Both the position numbers and the translations under genes were made by a program. A DNA stretch of 53,141 bases from Rhodospirillaceae bacterium MC! (GTDB lineage Bacteria > Pseudomonadota > Alphaproteobacteria > MC1), in NCBI GenBank assembly GCA_002632265.1, contig NQOV01000013.1, positions 1 to 53,141 of the forward strand, written 5' to 3'. Positions 33,924-43,502 of the stretch are shown here, in pieces (the stretch's first letter is position 1; the number at the start of each line of letters is the position of its first letter). The notes beneath the pieces were generated by a model. The model was not told the DNA's origin. It saw only the letters and a list, made by a program, of their open reading frames with translations, and did no database searches.

Positions 33924-34160
33924 ATGAGTAATTTACTTGTAATTTCTATAGTGCTATTGGTTGCGGTTGTTTTTATCGTTATACTTATTAGCAAAACATC
34001 CGCAAAATCAAAAAACAACAAATCTCGCAAGTATAAATCCCAGTATGGGGACGGCACTCAAGGATCGGACGTGGTGCAATGCCCTCGTTGTGGTGCTTTT
34101 GTTCCAGCGGCGGGCGGTCGCTCTTGTTTAGATAAAGAATGTCCTTTAAAAAGACCATAA
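33924..34160 (+). CDS. Small membrane-anchored zinc-ribbon-like protein
   Basis: The 78-residue protein has one N-terminal hydrophobic helix (about 4-24), then a basic stretch rich in Lys and Ser, then a Cys cluster CPRCGAFV...GGRSCLDKECPL near the C-terminus that could bind one zinc. I place the start at 33924, with AAGGTG upstream, rather than at 33912. It sits directly before glyQ in a region whose order is conserved in alphaproteobacteria. Function unknown. Confidence 0.75.
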   Translation: MSNLLVISIVLLVAVVFIVILISKTSAKSKNNKSRKYKSQYGDGTQGSDVVQCPRCGAFVPAAGGRSCLDKECPLKRP

Positions 34161-34269
34161 ACATAGCCAGATTATGACAATTTAGCTTAGCTTAGTTTAT
34201 TCTGTTCTTATGATGTTATAGACTTCTTTAAGCAGTACGCCAATCACATAGATATAAGGCAAAATTCCC

Positions 34270-35130
34270 ATGAAAAAAACCAGTTTTCAAGAAATTATAT
34301 TCAGACTCAATCAGTTTTGGTCCGATCAAGGATGTGTTAATCTAGCCCCCTATGATCTACGCATGGGAGCAGGGACTTTTCATCCGCAAAGTACATTGCA
34401 TGCTTTAGATAATCGTAATTACTCTGTTTGTTATCCGCAACCTTGTCGCCGTCCTGTTGACGGTAGATACGGTGAGAATCCCAACAGGTTGCAACATTAC
34501 TATCAATATCAAGTATTATTAAAGCCTGCCCCTGCTGATGTTCAAGATCTTTACATCCAAAGCCTAGAGCATTTGGGTTTGGATCTTAAGTATCATGATA
34601 TCCGATTCGTAGAAGACGATTGGGAAAGTCCGACGTTAGGTGCATGGGGTTTAGGTTGGGAAGTATGGCTTGACGGTATGGAAATCACTCAATTTACCTA
34701 TTTCCAACAGGTGGGCGGATTCGATATTAAATCTGTACCTGCGGAAATTACCTATGGTTTAGAACGTCTTGCCATGTATATCCAGAATGTGAATAATGTT
34801 TATGATCTTGCATATAATGATCATGGAGTAAAATATGGCGATGTCTTTTTACGTAATGAAAAAGAATTCTCTAGATTTAACTTTGAGGTGGCTGATGCTG
34901 ATATCCTACTAAAACAGTTTGATCAAGCGGAAACCCAAGCCAATCAAATGCTAGATCTAAAAGATCCCTTACCATTGCCTGCCTATGAATTTTGTATTGA
35001 AGCCAGTCATCTCTTCAACGTCTTAGACGCTCGTGGGGTTATTTCTGTTACGGAAAGAGCGGCGTATATTGCCAAGATCCGCCATATTACTCATAAATGT
35101 TGTAAAGCATGGATTGAGAGCCAAGAATAA
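34270..35130 (+). CDS. glyQ: Glycyl-tRNA synthetase alpha subunit
   Basis: This is the catalytic subunit of the bacterial alpha2-beta2 GlyRS, which charges tRNA-Gly. The 286 residues are typical: [17 protein letters not shown] near the start, [55 protein letters not shown] and [18 protein letters not shown] lies upstream of the ATG. The beta-subunit gene follows 77 bases downstream. Confidence 0.97.
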   Translation: MKKTSFQEIIFRLNQFWSDQGCVNLAPYDLRMGAGTFHPQSTLHALDNRNYSVCYPQPCRRPVDGRYGENPNRLQHYYQYQVLLKPAPADVQDLYIQSLEHLGLDLKYHDIRFVEDDWESPTLGAWGLGWEVWLDGMEITQFTYFQQVGGFDIKSVPAEITYGLERLAMYIQNVNNVYDLAYNDHGVKYGDVFLRNEKEFSRFNFEVADADILLKQFDQAETQANQMLDLKDPLPLPAYEFCIEASHLFNVLDARGVISVTERAAYIAKIRHITHKCCKAWIESQE

Positions 35131-35207
35131 ACACATGGCATTCGAAATATGGCATGTGAAATATTGATAAACCATTCTAAATGAAAAAATAATTGTTAGG
35201 AACAAAA

Positions 35208-37346
35208 ATGAGTGAATTATTTCTTGAAGTATACAGCGAAGAAATCCCAGCAGGATTACAAGTGCCTGCACGAGATTCTCTAACTAAGATATTATGTGAA
35301 AATCTAGCCAATGCCAATTTAGAATACGATAAAGTGGAAAGCTATGTTACTACTCAACGTTTAGTATTTTCCATTGACGGATTGCCCGTTGATGAACCTT
35401 TAAAGCATGAAGAACGCAAAGGGCCACGCACATCAGCACCACAAAAGGCAATTGATGGTTTCTTACGTGGTTTAGGTGGTTCATATACCATTGATGATTG
35501 CCATATCAAAGAAGATAAAAAAGGCACATACTACTCGATCAATCTAGAAAGTGGTGGCGGGAAAACTAAGGATAGTTTAGGCGAGATTGTAAAAAAATCC
35601 CTATCCCAATACACATGGGCGAAATCCATGAAATGGTTTGACAATCACACAACATGGGTTCGCCCCATTCGTGGCATAGCATTTTTATTTGACGGCGAAA
35701 TAGTTGATATGAATTTTGGCGGTGTCCAATCTTCTAATACTTCCTATGGCCACAGATTCATCTCGAAAGAAAAATTTACCATAAAAGGTATAAAAGATTA
35801 CAAAGAAAGTTTAAAACGTCTACATGTGATTATCGATCAAGAAGAACGCAAGCGAATCATTGTTGAAGGTTCAAAAAAGATAGCACAAGAGCATAATCTT
35901 ACCCTAATTGAAGATCAAGATCTCATTGTGGAACTTGCTGGCTTAAACGCCTATCCCAATCCGCTCTTGGGTACGATAGACGCTGAATTCATGGAAGTAC
36001 CTGAAGAAGTTCTATTAACATCCATGAAAAGTCATCAAAAATACTTAGGATTGCGTGATCAAAACGGTAAAATGGCCCCACATTTCATCGTAATTACCAA
36101 TTCAATCGCTCCAGACGGCGGAAAAGAAATCCTACTCGGTAATGAACGAGTACTCCGTGCGAGATTATCCGATGCGAAATTCTTCTGGGATAATGATCTT
36201 AAAACTAGCCTAGATGAAATGAACGATAAACTTTCATCACAAGTGTATCACGATAAAATTGGGACAATGGGGCAACGTATTCGTAATATTGAAAAGCTGG
36301 CAAGAAATATTTCCTTTAAACTTAACAGTGATGTTTCACACATTACCCAACTAACCCTACAGGCTGCAAGCTATTGTAAGGTAGATCTCACATCGGAAGT
36401 GGTCTTCGAATTCCCAGAAGTCCAAGGGATCATGGGCGGATACTATGCCGAACGTGCAGGATTTAAACCGCAAGTAGTAAAGGCGATAAAAGAACATTAT
36501 TCCCCACGTAGCTTAAATGATTCCGTACCCACTGGCGATGTCTCAATCGCTATCGCTTTAGCGGATAAATTCAACACTTTAGCGAGTTTTTGGTCTGTTA
36601 ACGAAAAGCCTACAGGTTCGAAAGATCCTTACGCACTACGTCGTTGTGCCATTGGTATCATTCGTATTATTGTGGAAAATGAATTGCGTATAGATATCTT
36701 CTCAAAAATCACTCGTGCTTTAGATTTACTAATTCCGCAAATTGAACTACGTAACAATCCCGTTTCGCAAAAATGTGCCAATAATCTACGTAATTCTGAT
36801 CAATATGAGGCCGTAACAAGCGATCTTGTGAACTTCATCATGGAGCGTATGCGTATTGTTTTAGAAAAAACCTACGGCATTCGCTATGACGTGGTAAACG
36901 CCTGCATTCCAAGATCTCACAATGATCTCGGTAAACTTCATATGTTATCCACCGCCGTAAACGAATTGATTCTCACAGAAGACGGTAAAAATCTAATGGC
37001 TGGATACTTACGTGCTAACAACATCCTAATCAAAGAACAAACCAAAGACAACACTCTATATGAAGACGATGTTAATATGGACCTCTTAGAAAAACCAGAA
37101 GAAATCGCTCTCGTAGAACAACTAAACAACGTTAGCCCTAAAATTACAAAAACTATCACAATTGAAGACTACGAAAGCTCAATCTCACTCCTAGCCACCC
37201 TAAAAACTCCCATTGATGAATTCATGACTAAGATAATCGTTAACGACAAAAATAACGAAATCCGCATCAACCGTCTACATATCCTAAATAAAATCGTAAA
37301 ACTAATGCGACGCCTAGCCAACTTCAACGAAATCGAAGTAAAATAG
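35208..37346 (+). CDS. glyS: Glycyl-tRNA synthetase beta subunit
   Basis: The beta subunit binds tRNA-Gly and supports the alpha subunit. It starts MSELFLEVYSEEIPAGLQ at the ATG at 35208, which has AGGAAC upstream; a TTG at 35193 is less likely. Other family marks are ERKGPRTSAPQKAIDGFLRG, FPEVQGIMGGYYAERAGF, SVNEKPTGSKDPYALRR and the C-terminal DALR-like helical region. The protein has 712 residues. The last 250 bases shift to C-rich, G-poor codon choice. A family B element follows the stop. Confidence 0.96.
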   Translation: MSELFLEVYSEEIPAGLQVPARDSLTKILCENLANANLEYDKVESYVTTQRLVFSIDGLPVDEPLKHEERKGPRTSAPQKAIDGFLRGLGGSYTIDDCHIKEDKKGTYYSINLESGGGKTKDSLGEIVKKSLSQYTWAKSMKWFDNHTTWVRPIRGIAFLFDGEIVDMNFGGVQSSNTSYGHRFISKEKFTIKGIKDYKESLKRLHVIIDQEERKRIIVEGSKKIAQEHNLTLIEDQDLIVELAGLNAYPNPLLGTIDAEFMEVPEEVLLTSMKSHQKYLGLRDQNGKMAPHFIVITNSIAPDGGKEILLGNERVLRARLSDAKFFWDNDLKTSLDEMNDKLSSQVYHDKIGTMGQRIRNIEKLARNISFKLNSDVSHITQLTLQAASYCKVDLTSEVVFEFPEVQGIMGGYYAERAGFKPQVVKAIKEHYSPRSLNDSVPTGDVSIAIALADKFNTLASFWSVNEKPTGSKDPYALRRCAIGIIRIIVENELRIDIFSKITRALDLLIPQIELRNNPVSQKCANNLRNSDQYEAVTSDLVNFIMERMRIVLEKTYGIRYDVVNACIPRSHNDLGKLHMLSTAVNELILTEDGKNLMAGYLRANNILIKEQTKDNTLYEDDVNMDLLEKPEEIALVEQLNNVSPKITKTITIEDYESSISLLATLKTPIDEFMTKIIVNDKNNEIRINRLHILNKIVKLMRRLANFNEIEVK

Positions 37347-37409
37347 TTATACTATAGTTATTTTGCCTGTTGCTTTAAGTTGCTTTTTGCCTTATTTGTC
37401 TTGATATGA

Positions 37410-37500
37410 ATATGTCTTGATATTGATGTCTCTTGACAGACGATTTAAACAAAGCTGTTTTCTCGCTCGCACCTGTTGGAGTTTGTAGCTTATTATTCGT
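37410..37500 (+). repeat. Family B 3'-flank repeat after glyS
   Basis: Several TGTCTTGATAT-like cores precede CTCTTGACAGACGATTTAAA and GCTGTTTTCTCGCTCGCAC. It is more divergent than the other copies. Orientation follows glyS. Confidence 0.5.
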
Positions 37501-37546
37501 TAAATGAGTTTATAGAAAGTTCTTTTGTTGTGAATGTTTATAAATC

Positions 37547-38119
37547 TTATTTACTTTCGCTAGGGAAATGGGCGTCTATGCTGTATTGGGCACGGTAATT
37601 ACCTTGGTTAGCAGATAGGGTTAGCCAATGTAATGCTTTTTTGTTATCGATATCTACGCCTTTACCGTTGTAGTACATAATTCCTAGATTGTTTTGAGCG
37701 TCGGCATAGCCTTGGTTAGCGGATTTTGTGTACCAGTTAAGGGCTTGTTTATAGTCTTGTTTTACCCCTTTACCGTTGTAATACATAACTCCAAGATCAT
37801 ATTGAGCAGGAGCATAGCCAAGTTTAGCAGATTTAGTATACCATTCTATGGCCTTTTGCGTATCTTCCTTTGTGGTTTCGCCATGATTGTAGAGAATTCC
37901 CAATTCGTATTGAGCTTGCACGTTATTTTTATTGGCTAATGCTTCCAAGCATGATTTTTTATTCTCGCCCTTAGTGCATGCCATAACATCTTGATCAGCT
38001 TGAGGTTTTTCGTAGGCAAGAGTCTTACCATTTGTAGCATTATCACTCTTATCTGAATTATTAGAACATGCCATTAATGGTAAAAATATCATCGATAGTG
38101 TTATTATTGATTTTTTCAT
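37547..38119 (-). CDS. Sel1-repeat lipoprotein
   Basis: The 190-residue protein starts with a lipoprotein signal whose lipobox is LMAC, making Cys18 the modified residue. It is followed by an Asn/Asp/Ser-rich linker and three Sel1-type repeats of 36 residues with the pattern AQYxLGxMYYNGKGVxxDYKxALxWYTKSANQGYA. Sel1 repeats form alpha solenoids that bind proteins; many are involved in envelope or host interaction. A related but non-lipidated Sel1 protein lies at 47131. The gene stands alone on the minus strand. Confidence 0.88.
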   Translation of the reverse strand: MKKSIITLSMIFLPLMACSNNSDKSDNATNGKTLAYEKPQADQDVMACTKGENKKSCLEALANKNNVQAQYELGILYNHGETTKEDTQKAIEWYTKSAKLGYAPAQYDLGVMYYNGKGVKQDYKQALNWYTKSANQGYADAQNNLGIMYYNGKGVDIDNKKALHWLTLSANQGNYRAQYSIDAHFPSESK

Positions 38120-38280
38120 CTCTTCATCCTGCGTTATACAATTTATAATTTAACATTGTATCATAAATGGGAAACAATAGCAAGTATAATTAAATATTTC
38201 TTTATTATTTACCTTTATTTGAAATTTTTTTCATTCAAAATGCCACATGAAAAAGATCCTAATATGACAGATCCTAAACA

Positions 38281-38324
38281 AAAAAAGTTACATATAAATA
38301 TTACTACTTATATGTAACTTTTTT
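38281..38324 (-). terminator. Intrinsic terminator of hflKC
   Basis: AAAAAAGTTACATATAA (38281-38297) and TTATATGTAACTTTTTT (38308-38324) form a perfect 17-base stem with a ten-base loop. The minus strand continues in T residues. It lies 44 bases past the hflC stop, with a (TTAAC)4 tandem repeat (38343-38362) in between. Confidence 0.85.
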
Positions 38325-38367
38325 CTAATAAAAGAATTTTTATTAACTTAACTTAACTTAACTAAGC

Positions 38368-39237
38368 TTATCTTTTCTTAAATAGATATTGGAAGAAATC
38401 TAAATTCGAATTTAAGATGAGTTGATTTTTACTGCCTTTGAATGCGTCTTCGTAAGCGGTTAGGGATCTGTAGAATTTAAAGAAAGATTCGTTGACGCCG
38501 TAAGCTTTAGCTAGGATGATGTTACGTTCGGCGTCCCCTTCACCTTGCAGGATTTGGGCTTCTTTTTCTGCTTGGGCAAGGATCATAACCTTTTGTTTAT
38601 CGGTATTAGCGATGATTTCTTGTTTAGCTTGTTCGCCCTCGGCACGAAGTAAGTTAGCTTCTTGAATACGTTCGGATTGCATATTTAAATAGACACTTTT
38701 GGAAATATCTTTTGGTAGATCCGTACGACCTAGGCGAACATCAACCACTTCAATACCGTAGTTTTTACCTGATACTTTTGTTAATTTTGTTATTTGATCC
38801 ATAATATAATCACGTTTATTATTTAGGGTTTCGGCTAGGGAAAATTTACCCATAACTTGGCGTACTGTTGAATTCAAGATACTCCCAAAGCGACTATTAA
38901 AAGTAGCTATGGTTTCCACACTGATGTAAAATTTTAACGGATCTACAATTTTATAACGTGCATAACTATTCACATTAATACGTTTTTTGTCTCCCAACAA
39001 AATTTGTTCCACTGGTGGATCAAGATTTAAGATTCTTTTTTCAAAATATCGTACATTTTGAATGAATGGGATCTTGGCGTGCAAGCCAGGTTCTTGAATG
39101 GTAACCTTAGGATCTCCAAACTGGAATACTATGGCTTGTTCCGTTTGATTAACTATGAATAAAGCGTTAGTTAACAATATAACGACAATAATAATTACCG
39201 CCAATGTTCCTGCTAAAATACCTTGAATTTTGATCAT
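38368..39237 (-). CDS. hflC: HflC, membrane protease regulator
   Basis: HflC forms with HflK a periplasm-facing cage in the inner membrane that controls the FtsH protease. The 289 residues have one N-terminal membrane helix (about 7-28), the SPFH/band 7 domain (EQAIVFQFGDPK through VVDVRLGRTDLPKDISKSVY) and a coiled-coil region (SERIQEANLLRAEGEQAKQ). hflK lies upstream, but the gap is 161 bases, unusually large for this operon, and holds a family A hairpin. Confidence 0.94.
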   Translation of the reverse strand: MIKIQGILAGTLAVIIIVVILLTNALFIVNQTEQAIVFQFGDPKVTIQEPGLHAKIPFIQNVRYFEKRILNLDPPVEQILLGDKKRINVNSYARYKIVDPLKFYISVETIATFNSRFGSILNSTVRQVMGKFSLAETLNNKRDYIMDQITKLTKVSGKNYGIEVVDVRLGRTDLPKDISKSVYLNMQSERIQEANLLRAEGEQAKQEIIANTDKQKVMILAQAEKEAQILQGEGDAERNIILAKAYGVNESFFKFYRSLTAYEDAFKGSKNQLILNSNLDFFQYLFKKR

Positions 39238-39280
39238 TTTTATTTTCCTTTTAAAATTATGTGATATATAATGTGTGTGG

Positions 39281-39390
39281 GAAGACTGGGAAAAATTAGA
39301 TAAGATGTATCTTAAATTAGGGTCTACATGTACTTTAGTTTACCTTAGCTCTAATTTAAGGTACATATTAGCTAATTTTGCATAGTCTTT
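39281..39390 (-). repeat. Family A hairpin between hflK and hflC
   Basis: The arms AAAATTAG...CTTAAATTAGGG and GCTCTAATTTAAGGTAC...CTAATTTT, with outer AAGACT/AGTCTT, enclose a loop with TACATGTACTTTAGTTTACC. The stem uses AAATTAG/CTAATTT where other copies use AAAGTATGG/CCATGCTTT, so pairing is kept by change on both sides. It starts nine bases after the hflK stop. Confidence 0.85.
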
Positions 39391-39398
39391 ATTTTCCT

Positions 39399-40394
39399 TT
39401 ATTTGTTTTTTAGAGATGGTAACGGCATGTAAGGAACAATATTATTACCTGATGAGACTATGGCCTTAGGCTGATTAGCTAGGATCTTAGACATTGTTTC
39501 TAAATATAATCTTTCTTTGGTGATCTTAGGGCTTACAAGATATGATTTATATATCTTAGTAAACTTATCGGCTTCACCTTGAGCTAGGGCGATTTGACGA
39601 TTCTTATAAGCTTCTGCCTCTCTTACTTTAGTAACCGCTGCGGCCTTGGCTGCTGGTAGGGTTTTATTTTGATAGGCTTGGGCTTCTTTTAGCATTCTGT
39701 CTTTATCTTGGCGGGCTCTTTGCACTTCGTCAAAAGCGTCAATTACTTGAGATGGCGGATTAACTTCCAGTAATTCCACATTGTTAATTTCTACTCCTGC
39801 CTTATAGTCATTTAAGATATCTTGCATGCGAGAGCGAACTTTTTCAATAATAAGTTGCTTACCGTTGGTTAGTACAACCTGCAATTGGGATTGTCCGATA
39901 ATTTCACGCATGGCACTTTCTGCGGCCGCTTTAACGATCACGTCCACATTGCGAATATTAAATAGATAATCTTTCGGGCTAGATATTTTCCAATAGGCAA
40001 CAAAGTTAAGATCAACAATATTTTGATTAGCAGTAATCATTAAGCTTTCACTGTGTCCGCTATTGCCGTATTTTGCTGATGAGCGGAATCCTATATCTGT
40101 TCTTCTAACCTGTGCTACATTTGGAGTATATACACGCCCTATGGGAACAGGGGGAAACCAATGCAATCCTGGATTTGTTGTGGTATGATACTTACCAAAT
40201 AACATAGCGATACCCTTATGGCCTGATTGCACTCTATATATGCCAGTAAAAAGCCAAACGCCTATTATTACAATTACTATTAACAATCCTAACTTTTTCT
40301 CATGACCGCCAAGATTCTTTAAATTTTTGTGTATTTTTTCCGCTATATCATCAAGGCTTGGTTGATTATTATTGTCGAACGGGTTATTTTCCAT
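39399..40394 (-). CDS. hflK: HflK, membrane protease regulator
   Basis: The partner of HflC in the FtsH-controlling complex. The 331 residues start with a polar Asn/Asp-rich segment, then one membrane helix (about 38-54), the band 7 domain (RVQSGHKGIAMLFGKYH to VELLEVNPPSQVIDAFDEV) and a coiled coil with ARQDKDRMLKEAQAYQNKTLPAAKAAA, a classical HflK sequence. AGGATT lies upstream of the ATG and a promoter lies at 40435-40463. The N-terminus is shorter and less Gly-rich than in E. coli. Confidence 0.95.
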   Translation of the reverse strand: MENNPFDNNNQPSLDDIAEKIHKNLKNLGGHEKKLGLLIVIVIIGVWLFTGIYRVQSGHKGIAMLFGKYHTTTNPGLHWFPPVPIGRVYTPNVAQVRRTDIGFRSSAKYGNSGHSESLMITANQNIVDLNFVAYWKISSPKDYLFNIRNVDVIVKAAAESAMREIIGQSQLQVVLTNGKQLIIEKVRSRMQDILNDYKAGVEINNVELLEVNPPSQVIDAFDEVQRARQDKDRMLKEAQAYQNKTLPAAKAAAVTKVREAEAYKNRQIALAQGEADKFTKIYKSYLVSPKITKERLYLETMSKILANQPKAIVSSGNNIVPYMPLPSLKNK

Positions 40395-40434
40395 AGTTAA
40401 TCCTATATATATTTTAATGGTTTTTATCTTATAT

Positions 40435-40463
40435 ATTATAGTCTTTATTTTTGTAGATTACAA
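40435..40463 (-). promoter_or_regulatory. Promoter of hflKC
   Basis: On the minus strand, TTGTAA (40458-40463) and TATAAT (40435-40440) are 17 bases apart. Confidence 0.65.
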
Positions 40464-40470
40464 TAAAAAC

Positions 40471-40499
40471 TTGATTTTTCTTAAAAATAATTCTATTCT
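40471..40499 (+). promoter_or_regulatory. Promoter of the HAD hydrolase gene
   Basis: TTGATT (40471-40476) and TATTCT (40494-40499) are 17 bases apart. It is almost back to back with the hflKC promoter. Confidence 0.5.
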
Positions 40500-40561
40500 T
40501 ATGATATATATGAGAATATTTATAGAAATATTTATAGACATATTGACAATAGGAAAACAAA

Positions 40562-41239
40562 ATGATTAAAGCTGTCTTTTTCGACATGAACGAAACAATG
40601 TTAAACATAGAAATACTAGGAGAAAACTTCTCTAAATATTTTAATGATAAATATGTGGGAAAATATTGGTTTACAAAACTCTTACATTCATCGGTTATCA
40701 TGGGGGGAGTCATGGGAGAAGTATCCATAGAGAAATACGTAAACTTTGGCGAGCTTGCTCAAACCGCTTTAGAAAGCGTCTTTCATGAGCATGATATGAA
40801 ATTAACCGCAGAAATCAAAAAGGATATCCTAGGAGCTTTTTATAATATGCCTGCATATGATGATGTTATCCCCAGTCTTAAATACTTAAAAGATAAGGGC
40901 GTAAAAGTTTTTGCTCTCTCAAACTCTTCCTTAAAGATGATAAAAGAACAACTAGAAAATGCTAAGATTATCCATCTTTTTGACGCTTATCACTCGGTGG
41001 ATGCTGTAAATATCTACAAACCCTTTAAGGGAATATATCATCATGTGGCCTCGCAAGAAAAATTCTCTTTAAATGAAATCGCCATGGTAGCATCCCACGA
41101 TTGGGACCTCTTCGGAGCTAAAACCGCAGGTCTAACCACCGCCTACATTCCAAGAAAAAAAGAAATATACAATCCTCACTACACTCCAGCCGATTTTACC
41201 CATAATAACATGCTAGATCTAGTAAAATCATTAATATAG
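40562..41239 (+). CDS. HAD-family hydrolase, haloacid dehalogenase type II-like
   Basis: The 225-residue protein has the four HAD motifs: FFDMNETMLN with nucleophile Asp8, ALSNSS around residue 120, the Lys in NIYKPFKGIYHH, and ASHDWDLFGAKTAGLTTAYIPR. The FDMNET form and the H-x-W-D motif match type II haloacid dehalogenase-like proteins. Many of these are annotated dehalogenases, but their real substrates are small phosphate or halo esters, so the activity is open. AGGAAAAC precedes the ATG. rlmN follows 40 bases later on the same strand. Confidence 0.88.
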   Translation: MIKAVFFDMNETMLNIEILGENFSKYFNDKYVGKYWFTKLLHSSVIMGGVMGEVSIEKYVNFGELAQTALESVFHEHDMKLTAEIKKDILGAFYNMPAYDDVIPSLKYLKDKGVKVFALSNSSLKMIKEQLENAKIIHLFDAYHSVDAVNIYKPFKGIYHHVASQEKFSLNEIAMVASHDWDLFGAKTAGLTTAYIPRKKEIYNPHYTPADFTHNNMLDLVKSLI

Positions 41240-41279
41240 ACTAGCAATTACATACTCATTTAAGGATATCTTATAAATC

Positions 41280-42446
41280 ATGCAAGAACAATCAGCAAAC
41301 ACCCAAGATCAATCACAAAAACAAGAAAAACAACTAATAAATTTAATTGGTATGTCTCTTGCTGATCTGGAAAATTCCATGATAGATATGGGGGAAAAAA
41401 AATTCCGTGGCAAGCAAATCTACGGTTGGATATATCAAAAAGGAGCAAGATCCATTGATGAAATGAGTAACATATCCAAACCCTTAAGAGAAGAGCTAAA
41501 AAAGATCTTCCGTATTACTCGCCCTATCCTAGTAAAAGAACAAACATCAGTGGACGGTACTCGTAAATGGCTACTTAGAATGGAAGACGGTAACGAAATA
41601 GAAACCGTCTACATCCCACAAGCCGAAGGCAAAAATGCCATATGTATCAGTTCACAAATTGGTTGTACGCTCACATGTAAATTTTGCCATACAGGAACTC
41701 AATTGCTAGTTAGAAACCTCGAAGTTCATGAACTAATTGGACAATTTATGATAGCTCGAGATTCCTTTAACGATTGGCCCTCATCAGATCCTGAACGAAT
41801 TTTAACCAATATTGTAGTAATGGGCATGGGCGAACCTTTATATAATTACGATAACATGAAAAAAGCCATAGAAATCTTCACCGACGGATCAGCTCTCGCA
41901 ATTTCTCGCCGTCGTGTTACCCTATCCACCAGTGGAGTAGTGCCAGAAATGAAGAAAATGAGCGTAGAAATGGGATGCCAACTGGCCATAAGCCTACACG
42001 CTCCCAACGATGAAATCAGAAATCAAATCATGCCCATTAATAAAAAGTATCCCTTAAAAGAGCTTGTTGAAGTCCTAGAAAACTTCCCCAATAAAAACGC
42101 TCGCAGGATTACAGTGGAATATATTCTCATTAAAGATCTCAACGATCAAGAAAAACACGCCGACGAATTAGTCAAACTCTTAAAAAATGTCTACTGCAAA
42201 TTCAACCTAATCCCCTACAACCCATGGGACTCCTGCCCCAACAACTACCAACCACCCAGCCGTAACGCCGTTATGCGTTTCGCCAAACGCCTAAACACCC
42301 ACGGAGCAATCGCCACAATCCGAGAATCCCGTGGCGACGACATCATGGCCGCCTGCGGTCAACTCCGAAGCCAAAGCCAAAGAGTCCCCCTATATAAACA
42401 ACGAGAACAAACCCAATCCAACAACAAAAACGAAAATACAAAATAA
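41280..42446 (+). CDS. rlmN: Dual-specificity RNA methyltransferase RlmN
   Basis: A radical SAM enzyme that methylates C2 of A2503 in 23S rRNA and A37 in some tRNAs. The iron-sulfur motif is C129-x3-C133-x2-C136 in IGCTLTCKFCHTG. GMGEPLYNYDN, SLHAPNDEIRNQIMPIN and the C-terminal catalytic Cys in SRGDDIMAACGQL are present. The 388 residues include a Gln-rich N-terminal extension of about 18 residues and a polar tail. Codon choice in the last 270 bases is strongly C-rich (46 C and 14 G in 42181-42300 by hand count). Confidence 0.96.
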   Translation: MQEQSANTQDQSQKQEKQLINLIGMSLADLENSMIDMGEKKFRGKQIYGWIYQKGARSIDEMSNISKPLREELKKIFRITRPILVKEQTSVDGTRKWLLRMEDGNEIETVYIPQAEGKNAICISSQIGCTLTCKFCHTGTQLLVRNLEVHELIGQFMIARDSFNDWPSSDPERILTNIVVMGMGEPLYNYDNMKKAIEIFTDGSALAISRRRVTLSTSGVVPEMKKMSVEMGCQLAISLHAPNDEIRNQIMPINKKYPLKELVEVLENFPNKNARRITVEYILIKDLNDQEKHADELVKLLKNVYCKFNLIPYNPWDSCPNNYQPPSRNAVMRFAKRLNTHGAIATIRESRGDDIMAACGQLRSQSQRVPLYKQREQTQSNNKNENTK

Positions 42447-42479
42447 CAACAAATATATCAAGATTTTAACATTTTTTTA

Positions 42480-42509
42480 TTGACAATAAACAAAAAAATA
42501 TAATAAAAT
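42480..42509 (+). promoter_or_regulatory. Promoter of the duplicated membrane protein genes
   Basis: A consensus TTGACA (42480-42485) and TAAAAT (42504-42509) are 18 bases apart, 50 bases before the start codon. Confidence 0.5.
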
Positions 42510-42559
42510 ATATAACACTGATTATTTATATTTCTGTTGATGAAAGGGTTGTTATAGTT

Positions 42560-43462
42560 ATGTTTATGATTAAAATTAAGGATAAAGATCCGAAGTATTA
42601 TTTTACTATTATTAAAAGTGATCATCCCAACTTTAAGGTGAATGATAAAGGTGTGATACGTAATATTATTTCTGCTCCAATGTTTCCTATTTATTTGGTT
42701 ATCTGTCTGGTATGTCTTGGAATGTTTGGATTTATGGATTATAATGCTTTTTATAAATATAAATATGTATACCTTAATGTCTTTTTTAAGCAACGGGGTT
42801 TTTGGGCGATGTCGGTTGCTGGTTTTGGGTTTCTTATGACTTTGTGGTTTATGATCTATATCACTTACTATAGAAATAAAATTCAATTCCCCAGTGTGGC
42901 AGATAAGGACGGCAATTTATCTAAAAGGCTTTTTTCTCTCAATAAAATAAATATACAACCTGCAAATCAAGAACGCACCATATTTAGCGTAAATATTGAT
43001 CAAGCGGAAGTTGTCATCAAGCCCAATAATGATAAAGTTTTTGAGCTAAAAAACAGTTTTAAAGTACTTCAAAGTAATCTAGAACTCTTTAAGGTGGATA
43101 ACTATATTAAACTCAATAGCATAACACCAGCCTTTATCATATGGCGTCTGGTCATGTTTTGCTTGCTAGTGGGATTTAGCGTTTATCTAGCAAAGAATCA
43201 CGCTTTAGGTTTAACTCGATTCATACTTTATATGTGTGCATTCGCTTTAATGATCTTCACAACTGCGATGAAATTTTATCATGCTAGTAGGATCAAACTA
43301 CCATTTAGTAATCAAAGACTTCCGCTAAAATCCTTAAATTTAAAGCCTTTCAATGATGACCTTTCCCTTAAAAAATTCATCATTAATATGGGCAAATCCC
43401 AAGCGATTATCTTAGCTAGTAACGATGAAAGTTTTCAGATATTAAAAAAGTATAGCAAATAG
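42560..43462 (+). CDS. Uncharacterised membrane protein with two copies of a two-helix unit
   Basis: I do not recognise this 300-residue protein. It reads as two similar halves. The N-half has FTIIKSDHPNFKVNDKG, two membrane helices (about 40-62 and 76-98) and a soluble segment with INIQPANQERTIFSVNIDQAEVVI. The C-half has FKVDNYIKLNSITPAF, two helices (about 192-212 and 217-238) and LNLKPFNDDLSLKKFIINMG...QAIILASND. The downstream gene encodes a single unit of the same kind. GC content and codon use look like the neighbours. AAAGGG lies 15 bases upstream; an ATG at 42566 is an alternative start. Confidence 0.75.
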   Translation: MFMIKIKDKDPKYYFTIIKSDHPNFKVNDKGVIRNIISAPMFPIYLVICLVCLGMFGFMDYNAFYKYKYVYLNVFFKQRGFWAMSVAGFGFLMTLWFMIYITYYRNKIQFPSVADKDGNLSKRLFSLNKINIQPANQERTIFSVNIDQAEVVIKPNNDKVFELKNSFKVLQSNLELFKVDNYIKLNSITPAFIIWRLVMFCLLVGFSVYLAKNHALGLTRFILYMCAFALMIFTTAMKFYHASRIKLPFSNQRLPLKSLNLKPFNDDLSLKKFIINMGKSQAIILASNDESFQILKKYSK

Positions 43463-43502
43463 AATAGAATAAAATAGAATGAAATAAGGAACACCTAACC
43501 AC

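Noticed and set aside
34161-34269. Glycine riboswitch upstream of glyQ
   Set aside because: The 109-base gap shows neither the conserved glycine aptamer core nor a tandem aptamer layout; it is AT-rich with short TTAGC repeats.
42458-42886. A 142-codon minus-strand frame rich in Asn, Lys, His and Ile
   Set aside because: It is antisense to the unknown membrane gene that has a promoter, a sensible hydrophobic pattern and a paralogue downstream.
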